This document shows positions 55,576 through 64,000 of a DNA stretch of 64,000 nucleotides, piece by piece (the stretch's first letter is position 1; the number at the start of each line of letters is the position of its first letter). The DNA comes from Ostrinia nubilalis (Eukaryota > Arthropoda > Insecta > Lepidoptera > Crambidae), in contig NC_087090.1 of assembly GCF_963855985.1 (NCBI RefSeq), positions 11,406,501-11,470,500 of the forward strand, given 5' to 3'. The notes under the pieces were generated by a model. It saw only the letters and a program-made list of their open reading frames with translations, had not been told where the DNA came from and searched no databases. Both the position numbers and the translations under genes were made by a program.

Positions 55576-56479
55576 CCTTTTGTACCCTTTGCACCACCGG
55601 CCTGCACCACTGGTGGTGCAAAGGGTATTTTTTAATCCCCTTTACACCACCAATAGTTCACTACCATTAACTGTAAAACGATTATCTATAATTATAATTT
55701 ATATAATATTAATATTATAAAGAGGAAATATTTGATTGTTTGTTTGTACTGAATAGGCTCCGAAACTACTGGACAGATTTGACAACATACATATACTTCA
55801 CTATTAAAATCCAAATAATTTTCTGAGTAACTGCAGTAACTGTAAGTAAGTATTAAATATTTTCAAGAGTTACTAAAAATTATGTATTAAAGTACCAGGG
55901 CAACATAATCATAAAGGAGCTATATCAAATTCTTCTTGGTTGTCCCGAGAAATAATCATGTATCTTAAAATAGCTCCTTTATGGTTATGTTGCCCTGGTA
56001 CTAATTATTCGTTGTATGTATTCGTAGGCCCGGGGTATCGTGGGTCTGAAGTGAAATGTTTATAGGCACGTGTTAAGTTTTTCATATCATTTTATTCTTA
56101 AGTCATTCAAGTATTTGTGACTTGTAGTCATCATTTCATGTTAATGAGGTGATGATGGAAGGTAAACAACTCCTAAACGCTGTTCCATGCATACAGCCAC
56201 GCCTCACACATCATGTTATTAGGCTAAACACAAATATAAAAAAACAAAACGCTTCAATTTCCCGCCAAGAATTCCCCTTGAAGTTTCAATGCGTTTATTG
56301 CACTGCAATAAATAAATTAAAACTTTTAGGTAGGTTTTGATTAATTTATAACATACAGTCTACTACTAGTTTTACAGTCGATGGTAGCACAGCACTATTT
56401 GTTGGTGGTGCAAGAGGGATTTAAAAATACCCTTTGCACCACCAGTGGTGCAGGCCGGTGGTGCAAAGGGTACAAAAGG
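55576..56479. mobile_element. MITE with multiply palindromic CACCACC ends
   Basis: 904 bp, inverted ends CCTTTTGTACCCTTTGCACC, 8-bp duplication GTAATTTT (55568-55575 and 56480-56487). The outer ~70 bp contain smaller palindromes (CTTTGCACCACC / GGTGGTGCAAAG), so each end folds on itself. A 113-bp hairpin lies inside at 55890-56002. Confidence 0.85.
55890..56002. repeat. 113-bp hairpin repeat
   Basis: Arms AGTACCAGGGCAACATAATC and complement with one mismatch, extended by AAAGGAGCTAT. Probably a miniature element nested in 55576-56479. Confidence 0.75.
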
Positions 56480-57426
56480 GTAATTTTCTTGTTTTGTGAT
56501 TGGTTTTGTGGTGAAGGTTGAGAAACTGTTGCTTTAGCATAAGATTTGTTGAGTGCAGGAAAAAAGGAACCTAAAGTTTGTTTATTCATTATTCGAGACT
56601 TGTTTTCTAAAATTTTTTGTTGTTTTACAGGACAAATCTTAGCTACAGCAACGTGTTCTCCTTTGCAATTGATACACAAAGGTTTGTTGACATTTGTACA
56701 GTCTTTATATGAGTGCGACTCAGAGCAAATAGAGCAAACAACATTGCGCTTACAGAATTTAGTTGTGTGACCGAAGCCAAGACACTTGAAACATTGTAAC
56801 ACAGGTTTAATATATTCTTCCACAGGGAGTATGCATAGACCATAACTTACTTGCTCAGGTAGAACATTACCAGCAAAGGTGACTGAGACGGTCTGCAAAG
56901 GGACGACACCTTCAGGGGTCCTCTTGGTGAATCTCCTCACAGCCAAGATCTCCTGCGAACTGATCAATTTGTCAAAAAGATGCCGGTTGCTCAATTCAGT
57001 TGGAATGAATTTGATTACTCCTGTTCGCTCTGAGTTGGAGGCAGGAATGAATGCCTTGATTTCGTGAGATGATAGAAAGGCCGAATTAGACAGTAAAGAG
57101 TTGGCGTTTTTCGGGTTATCGAAATATACAGCATACCGCAATGCATTGATTCGTTTGATTTCCTTAACACCTTTGTTGTATCTACTGAATATTGTGTTTA
57201 AGTAAATTGGATCTTTATTTCCAAATTTAATGTCATCATGAATGCTCTGAATAAAAACTGGATATACTGTCCCTGGAGAGTTTTCGGGATAACTCCGGAT
57301 GTGATTCTTTTTGAAGTATGGTGCATATTTTCTGTCATCATCATCATCAGAAAGTTCACCAGTTGATGTCTTGTTTAACTTTCTTTTTTTCTGAGAATTA
57401 GCAGATCCACCACTATCAGAACCCAT
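56480..57426 (-). pseudogene. LINE ORF1 (gag-like) with three zinc knuckles
   Basis: Starts at 57426 (MGSDSGGSANSQKKRKLNK). Acidic DDDDD stretch, an RRM-like middle region, then CFKCLGFGHTTKFC, CSICSESHSYKDC and CINCKGEHVAVAKIC, the triple CCHC set of I/Jockey/R1-type ORF1. Binds element RNA. The C-terminus is displaced by the MITE at 55576-56479. Confidence 0.9.
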
Positions 57427-57568
57427 AGTTGCAGTTTTAACTGAAATTCCCTTAAGATAAACTCAATAAACTCAAATTAAAAATCGCAGCGAAAAAAATT
57501 GAACCTCCCGCCTCGAAAGTTCGCGCCTTTTTTTTCCGCGGCAGCATCGGCAGCATCCACAGATGAGA

Positions 57569-57603
57569 CTTTTTTTTTTTTTTTTTTTTTCCGTTTTTGG
57601 CTT
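57569..57603 (-). mobile_element. Very short second LINE tail
   Basis: T run of about 22 followed by CCGTTTTTGGCTTTAT, similar to the 3' end of the LINE at 48396-48440. Cut by MITE gamma copy 3. Confidence 0.5.
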
Positions 57604-57605
57604 TA

Positions 57606-58702
57606 TAGCCTGACCAGGAACATAAAAACCCTCGCCATGTTGCGGAAAACTAATGGTACTAATTTCTTTTAATGGCAACAGTAACTGAAAACTTCATTGA
57701 CATGTCACCTTGCATGTCAGTCTATTGCTGTCAGAGTGTAAACAAACTTTATTTTAAATGTGCGCAATTGGTTTTATGAATTAAATTGCTAAAATATTTT
57801 TATAGTCGTGAAAGAAAAGTGGTTCACAATGTGTTAAAGTATTTGTCGAAGAGAAATACTAAGGGTTCGGACTATATTTTCATTGAATAATGTTTCCGAC
57901 AAAGGTTGTCAAATTGACTGACATGTTTATCGTATAGTACAGTCCACTATGAAAATTAGCTGTGGTTTGTTTCAACTACCTATTTTAAAAATTTTGTCAC
58001 TTTCTAAGTGTTGAATTTTATGGGATTGGGAAAGAAGTACCGAGTTTGAAGCGGTCATGAGCAGACATTGCAGTTGAATATTCAAGTTCTGAATTTGATT
58101 ATTGATGAATAATAAAATAAATCTACTAGCTCGATTGATGGTTTCATTTAATTTATTTAAATCAGGTTACCTATAATAATATTTTTTCGTTAATTTATGA
58201 AAATATCAAATTAGCCCGTAATCCTGAATCCTGATACATAAAGTTAGCCTATTAATTTATAAATTTATCGGAGTTTCCCTGCGTGATCGAATCAGAAATG
58301 AGGAGATCCGCAGGAGAACCAAAGTAACCGACATAGCTCGCAGAATTGCTAAAATCAAGTGGCAGTGGGCGGGGCACATAGCTCGTAGAGACGATGGCCG
58401 TTGGGGCAGGAAAGTTCTCGAGTGGCGACCACGGGCTGGAAGACGTAGCGTGGGCAGGCCTCCTACTAGGTGGACCGACGATCTGGTAAAGGTCGCGGGA
58501 AGAGCCTGGATGCGGGCAGCGCAGGACCGTTCATTGTGGAAAACCTTGGGGGAGGCCTTTGTCCAGCAGTGGACGTCATTTGGCTGAAAAGAAGAAGAAG
58601 AAGAAGATTAATTTAACACAGGTACGACTGTACTCAGTGTTGCACTATCAAATGCAATTGACGCGCCTCTATGCCAGGGTTTTTATGTTCCTGGTCAGGC
58701 TA
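57606..58702. mobile_element. MITE family gamma, copy 3
   Basis: Ends TAGCCTGACCAGGAACATAA with TA duplicated. Enlarged by an RTE LINE tail at 58262-58607. Confidence 0.9.
58262..58607 (+). mobile_element. 5'-truncated RTE LINE with open C-terminal frame
   Basis: Plus strand, uninterrupted for about 105 codons from GVSLRDRIRNEE to QQWTSFG and a TGA, then a GAA microsatellite tail (58588-58607). ATTAATTT repeated on both sides as target duplication. The cleanest RTE terminus in the window, so probably young. Confidence 0.85.
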
Positions 58703-58830
58703 TACACATGAAGCTAAAGATAAAAATGGAGGCCAAACTTGGAACAACAACTTGAGTCAAATACCTACTTATCTCTCTCTCGCTCTCTGTGGGCCGATCT
58801 CTCTTTTTAGTGTGGACTGTAGTATTGCTA

Positions 58831-60188
58831 TAGGTGTACCAGAATCTCATGGCAAACAAAAATATTGGAAAAGTGTGTTTTTCATATGGCCATTGTCTAT
58901 GGCTCTATTGTCACCTGTCAAAGTAAATCAAGAGATCTGTCAGCCGCTGCAGAAATTTTGTAATCTCTTCATGCCTATTTGTTATTTTTGTGAAAAAGTC
59001 GAAAAAGCTCACGCAAATCATATTGTTTTCAATGTGTATTGTAAAATAGGGCATAATTCAAACTCAATCTTTGATTTTAAAGCGCGTCGTTGAGTTGACA
59101 GTAAGTTGGAGTGAAATGTTTTGATACATTTAGTTTATTACCTAACTGCGTCAGAAGGAGGGTGGGTTATGTTTATTTTTAAATTATTCTTACCTAATAG
59201 CCGCTTTATCGGGGTTTTCAGGTGTATTTCATACATTGGTGCAGAGGAATAGTGAAAAAGTTATGACCATGTAAAGAAAATTGAAAAAGATTTCATCAAG
59301 CAAGTTTGAGTAATTGAAATGCTGAAAGAGCGATTTATATTATACAGGCTGGAATATTGTAATGCCACCTGGAGGGAAAGTACCTACCTACTCTTAATAT
59401 TGTAGATATAATTTTTTTCTCAAAGTAAACATTCCTTTATTTTTGAAAAGAAATAGAACTGCATTCAAAGATTTCCAAAAATTTGCTTGCCACACCCGGG
59501 AATCGAACCAACTAAAATCTATAAAAAATTACATCCTGTATTTTTATTACATCGATCGTTAGGGTTAAGAATAAGGATGAAATCTCTCTAACAAACTTGA
59601 TAAATCAAATGAAAGGAAAACCATGAAATCTTAAATTATTTTGATAGTGTTACAGAAAATTGTATGGTATAGTAGTGAATTTTCAAAAAAAAATTGAAAT
59701 CTATGAATGCAGTTCTCTTTTTTTTTTTCAAAAATAAAGGAATGTTTTCTTTCAATAAAATTTTCTATCTACAGTATTAAGAGTACTTTCCCTCCAGGTG
59801 GCATTACAAAATTCCACCCTGTATAAATACCTCTTTAACTTGATCATCTATTGAAGAACAAGAAATGCAAGTGGAATTCTTAGAATCATTTTCTAGTTCT
59901 GAATGAAGTGATAAGTTATAATTAGTATGATACATAATAAAATTATTTACAATAATATACGGTTTACTTATTTTCAAGACATGTTTTTATGTTAAAAACC
60001 CGATTTATAACAACATTCTTCATACACATACCTAAAATGTATAGGTAGGAATTCGTACTTCATGTTCATTAATATTAAAGTCATAAATAAAAAATTAAAA
60101 AGTATCAAGATCGTTTAATCCAATTTCCCCAGTATTGCACTCAACAAAGTTTATTTTCCCCATTTGCCATGAGATTCTGGTACACCTA
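58831..60188. mobile_element. MITE family alpha, copy D
   Basis: Ends TAGGTGTACCAGAATC and complement, TA flanks. Contains family-beta copy 2. Confidence 0.9.
59345..59821. mobile_element. MITE family beta, copy 2
   Basis: 477 bp, ends CAGGCTGGAATATTG and CAAAATTCCACCCTG, TA target. Inserted at the same position within family alpha as copy 1, a point for discussion in the findings. Confidence 0.85.
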
Positions 60189-60649
60189 TATCTCCTTATT
60201 GAAATCTCCTAGTAAATTCTTCGAAATAGCAAATTCACTAACCAAATCAGAAGTTAAACAAATAAATATTTGAACTACCTACCTAGTTAAATTAAAAATC
60301 ACAAAATTGTCGGCCGTTTAGGCTATATGTGTTGGCGAATCAGGGAATTACAATCCCAATTCCTGGGAAATCGGTACCATGTGGCAACATCGCACTATGA
60401 ACCAAAAGCCCAATCTAGCTGGACAAAAAGGGTCATCGCATATCTTTCATTCGTTTAGCAAAAACGATAGCAAGTAATAACCAGAGGTAACGATTCAGCC
60501 ATTATTTTTAGCAACTATCCTCTGATAATTTAGTAATTTTAAGACGAACTTGAACAAGTGAGTATTTTACGATCAAATTATTCACTTTCTTGAGGTTGAT
60601 ATATCAGTGTCTCCTGATTAATTCTAATACAATTGTGAAAATTTTTGTT
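60189..60649. other. Intergenic, no gene seen
   Basis: Mixed sequence with TTGTCGGCCGTTTAGG near 60309, resembling the SINE-head phrase at 4723. No supported gene. Confidence 0.4.
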
Positions 60650-60668
60650 ATGGATCGTGAAGTAGAAG
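60650..60668 (+). CDS. Possible short first coding exon
   Basis: ATGGATCGTGAAGTAGAAG followed by GTACGTA, a good splice donor. Would encode MDREVE. No acceptor or continuing exon was found in the window, so this is weak. Confidence 0.15.
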
Positions 60669-60985
60669 GTACGTATTACATATTAAACAAAAAAAAATTT
60701 TCCTAAAGCCTATTAATTAATTAAGATACATGTAGAAATAAAATGAAAATTCGTAATTTTTCACGTTTTTCTGTATTTGCGAGACCAGGAACTACATGTC
60801 CCCTCATGTCCCCGGGCTGGATTTTTTATATGAAGTAGCCACATAATTATGTGAGCTTCAAAAAATAGTAGGTTGTAGACAGCACACTGAAGCACAACTT
60901 TGATTTTTTTGCAGAAAACGTAGTGGCGGTGACCAGAAGCGAGTTTTAATTCGTATGCCCTGACGTAGTATTTAAAAGTCACAAA

Positions 60986-61659
60986 TAGAGATGAAACGGA
61001 TATCCGGTAACTAACCGGTAAGCCGGATATCCGGCCTAAATTTACTATCCGGCCGGATACCGGATATTAAAAAACTACGACAATTTCCTATTAATAAAAT
61101 GAAATACATAAATCTTTGAGGTAAATATCAATAAAATGGCTTATAATAATGACGATTTTTATTAAAAGTCCAAAAAGTTACAAAAAAGCCATAATTAAGG
61201 CTTTCAAAAAACTATTTTTTTTCTGAGCTGTTTACTCTAATGACAAATACATAAATATATTATATAGCCAAATATGCGATCTTTTTTTTACTGATGGTCT
61301 GACGACATATTGCAGTTCAGTCAGATTATGCAGCAAGTAAACTAATTTAATTTTCACTATTCAATCACACACTCACGATGGCAACCGAAATCGCCCGAAT
61401 TGATCTGCCCCCTAGAAAAGTCTAACAACAAAATCTAACATTCTATTCGTCGGACGGATTCGATTTTCGAAAAGTGTGACTAGTCTAGTCTACTAATAGA
61501 CCCACTGACCGCGTTCGAAGCACCTGTGCGGCGCTAAATACGTCACGACATGCAATGAGACAATGGGCCAACTATCCGGCCGCCGGATATCCGGCTATCC
61601 GGCCTAGCAGCTGGCCGGATATCCGGTATCCGGCCAAACAACTATCCGTTTCATCTCTA
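60986..61659. mobile_element. hAT-type non-autonomous element with ATCCGG arrays
   Basis: Inverted ends TAGAGATGAAACGGATA and 8-bp duplication GTCACAAA (60978-60985, 61660-61667). Both ends carry several GGATATCCGG / CCGGATATCCGG motifs, likely transposase-binding sites. Interior AT-rich with no transposase. Confidence 0.92.
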
Positions 61660-61667
61660 GTCACAAA

Positions 61668-61997
61668 ACAACTGCAATGCGACTGGATGACGAACGTGTG
61701 GTATCGCGGTATCGTTTTGACAGTTAGTTCAAACGAAGTTGATGTGTAGGGTAATTGAACACTAAAGCATGGTCCAGGCGTTAATTTTATTGGATTCGTA
61801 GAAATTAGTGTACAAATCTGATGTTATTCTGGGTTCTTGTATGCACGCAGACAGACATCATAGTTATTGCTCTTCTAGTATTTTCCTCAATTTTTATCTT
61901 AATGAGTGTGTAGGTACTATCCGTTCGCTTTAAGTTTCCCGCTGGCGATATGACGTCACTCGAAGGGAATCGTCTATAACTATAACAAACTATATTT
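61668..61997. other. Intergenic, no gene seen
   Basis: No recognisable gene on either strand; a 78-codon minus frame crosses into the neighbouring transposon and is not supported. Confidence 0.45.
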
Positions 61998-63086
61998 GGG
62001 TCATTCCACAAAAATATGTCAACTCTTAGTCCGCGCCACATTTCACATGAAATATTTGTTAATATTTTATTCCAAAATTGTTAAATAACAGCTCGCAATG
62101 TGCTTTATTCATCACCCATTTATATTTTTTGAAACTATTTTTAAAACATCTTAAATTCCTTTTCAATGACCCAAAACGTCATTCCCTAGGCATGTCCGTA
62201 CTCCAAAAGTTTGTGTTTTGGGACCCACATTTATAAAAACATCAACTTTATCCTTTGTTTTAATTAACGAATAATCTATTTAAATGTATATTACACCAAA
62301 TTCTATTAATATTTTGCGGTTTCAATAAACAATAATTTGATTTTCTTTAGTTGAAAAAGAGTCTACAGCTTTTAGCGTCATTCCCTCGCCACGCATTGAT
62401 TTTATAATTTTGCGCTGTAATATGTATTTAGAGTGAATGACATTTAGTTGAGTTTAAAGTACGATACGAAGTTATCCTCAGACCATACTGGCTTTGCGGT
62501 AGCCGTTTTTTGAATTAGTGCAAACGTGCCAGTTATTGCGGAAACATGTGTTAATCCAGTCACTTCGTCAGTCCCTAGTTGAGTAGCTTTATTGATTACA
62601 ATAAGAAATTGTATATAATTTCATTAGTATTTACGTGTGGTTTTTTGGCTATTTTCGGCACATCGTATTAAGCATCTTATAATATAAAGTTAATCTGCAT
62701 TTGTGTTAAGTTTTACTCCAAATCGTCAGTCCCTAGAGCGTCAGGCCCTAGCTTTAAACTGCACTTGGGACTAAATTACTAGTTAGGGAATGATGTTTTT
62801 TATATGGTGATAATAACAAAACAACTACATTATGTATATTAACTTATCTATAAATGTTAAGGTTATAAGTTTTATACTTTATTAGAAGTCATATAGTAGT
62901 AATGTTGTATGAAAAAATTGAAAATTATAATTTCTCCTAAAATAAAGCATAAAGTGACTGGCCCTTTTAGACATAACATAATTAATTAATAAACTATAAT
63001 TTACACTAATAAAGTATTCAAAAGCATCTTAAAAAAGTTACGGACAAAATGACGTCGAAAATATACAGATTTTTATGGAATGACCC
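61998..63086. mobile_element. DNA element, GGGTCATTCC-tip family, complete copy
   Basis: 1089 bp. Ends GGGTCATTCCACAAAAAT and a diverged complement, with ATTT on both sides (61994-61997, 63087-63090). Internal GTCATTCCCTAG-like motifs recur near 62180, 62380 and 62780. No transposase. Related to 1-274. Confidence 0.75.
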
Positions 63087-63090
63087 ATTT

Positions 63091-63602
63091 AGTTAAATTA
63101 TTTTTTATTTATTATTAGGTATTGATAAAAATTGTGTATTTGCATAAAATAAGACACATTAATTGCGTTTAATTGCGGTTGGGAGAGGGGACGCGCGCAT
63201 TCCACGGACCGGCAAACTTAGCGCGAACGGGTAGTAGGTTATATCACGTTATGCTGTGTATCTTAGATTCACAGAAAACAAACAGCGAATGGCGCGCAGC
63301 GCAGCGGAGAACATCGGAGAGTATTTACAAAGCCGCAGAGCCTCTGCGGCTTTTGTAAGAAATTGCGGTAGAGGAAATGGCATTACATGCCATGTTTTTT
63401 GGTCAAAACGCTTAAATAGAAGAAGTATACTTTGCGGCGCTCCCACGACAAAACTATTGATTTCACAAAAAGGTTAGTAGATATCAAATAGGAAATTTTC
63501 TCTAGTTTTAGTTTCCCTGAGCATGTTTTATCAAAAGACAATACCGGAAATTGGCGTCTTTTTTTTTTCGCGCGGCCATCGACCAAACCTTGTTTTTTGA
63601 TG
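63091..63602. other. Intergenic, no gene seen
   Basis: Slightly GC-richer segment (63170-63360) with short frames on both strands and a GCCGCAGAGCCTCTGCGGC palindrome near 63332. No supported gene. Confidence 0.4.
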
Positions 63603-63987
63603 ACAAAATAGTGTAATAAACCAAACTTACTATGACATGTATACCTCTAAACTCAGTCTGAACTGAGTTACGAGCATTAGAAGTTTGATGATTTTACATA
63701 CTAGATTTGCTTTTGCGCGCAAGTTTTGTAAGAAATTGCAACAAAATAGTGACATTGTATGTGTAAACAAACAATACCATCCATTATAGGCTCCAGACAT
63801 CAGTGTGGAGCAGAATCAGCGCAATAAAAAAATAGTGCAATATTTTGTTGCAATTTCTTACAAAACTTGCGCGCAAAAAGCAAATCTAGTATGTAAAATC
63901 ATCAAACTTCTAAAGCTCGTAACTCAGTTCAGACTGAGTTGAGAGGTATACATGTCATAATAAGTTTGGTTTATTACACTATTTTGT
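63603..63987. mobile_element. Long-armed MITE at window end
   Basis: Arms of about 160 bp (63603-63762 and 63828-63987) start ACAAAATAGTGTAATAAACC and are nearly perfect complements. Spacer about 65 bp. TSD not resolved. No coding content. Confidence 0.75.
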
Positions 63988-64000
63988 AAACAAAAAACAA

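Larger units (their letters stand above)
48396..57536 (-). mobile_element. Full-length two-ORF LINE with nested insertions
   Basis: 12-bp target duplication CGCGGCAGCATC (48384-48395 and 57537-57548). Poly(A) (T run at 48396-48413) on the 3' side, 5' UTR of about 110 bp, ORF1 with three CCHC knuckles, ORF2 with APE endonuclease, RT and RNase H. An RNase H in ORF2 favours the I group over classical Jockey. Later insertions: 50788-53751, 53928-54127, 55576-56479. Without these it is about 5.1 kb. Confidence 0.92.

Noticed and set aside
58671..59093. 140-codon frame reading from gamma copy 3 into alpha copy D
   Set aside because: It crosses two unrelated transposon ends and an intergenic gap; no domain.
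63249..63586. Short frames on both strands near the right end
   Set aside because: No domain, no splice-compatible continuation and no match to a recognisable family.
1..64000. Bacterial-type features (operons, Shine-Dalgarno sites, CRISPR, toxin-antitoxin, phage att sites)
   Set aside because: Spliced genes, poly(A) signals and eukaryotic transposons throughout; no regularly spaced repeat array of CRISPR type.

Overview
This is eukaryotic, AT-rich DNA from an insect, most likely a moth or butterfly (Lepidoptera). The inference rests on intron-containing genes (Ntmt, RpL35, Ofut1) with GT-AG introns, a tRNA-derived SINE with a TTTA-rich tail, RTE- and R1-type LINE pieces, many TA-flanked miniature transposons and a short interstitial TTAGG-type repeat. 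The genus cannot be read from the sequence. I see no bacterial genes, no CRISPR array and no rRNA or intact tRNA gene.

Only three host genes can be supported, and all three can be rebuilt exon by exon. Ntmt (15646-16811, minus, 2 exons, 235 aa) is the N-terminal Xaa-Pro-Lys methyltransferase. RpL35 (23315-25380, plus, 3 coding exons, 123 aa) is ribosomal protein uL29. Ofut1/POFUT1 (46823-48324, minus, 4 exons, 382 aa, C-terminal HEEL) is the ER protein O-fucosyltransferase. They share no evident pathway.

The rest is a graveyard, and partly a nursery, of mobile elements stacked inside one another. By region: (a) 1-6.5 kb: a decayed Ty3/gypsy element whose two 77-bp LTRs are inverted rather than direct, broken by a TA-flanked 1.07-kb transposon, followed by a SINE, a LINE tail and a pogo-type DNA-binding fragment. 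(b) 8.7-14.3 kb: a ~177-bp tandem array interrupted by a hAT MITE, which is interrupted by an intact gypsy element with identical LTRs and a 1398-codon gag-pol frame. (c) 18-23 kb: MITEs, a long inverted structure and a C-rich minisatellite. (d) 25.7-32.4 kb: a 6.65-kb structure with 35-bp terminal inverted repeats enclosing LINE debris. (e) 32.7-35.6 kb: a long-armed inverted element. (f) 35.7-46.5 kb: a TTAA-flanked piggyBac-like fold-back element carrying a copia element and a hAT element, the copia itself carrying a further TIR element. (g) 48.4-57.5 kb: a full-length two-ORF LINE sitting 59 bp upstream of the Ofut1 start codon and filled with nested MITEs. (h) 57.6-64 kb: more MITEs, including hAT and 4-bp-TSD types.

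Many insertions can be resolved to the base because a second copy of the host repeat, or an interrupted reading frame, shows the empty site. That gives a relative order of insertion. The best candidates for something undescribed are the inverted-LTR gypsy derivative, the head-to-head piggyBac fold-back, and two large unclassified elements (25757-32408 and 37712-40015) that share a TIR layout starting CGCAC and 4-bp target duplications.
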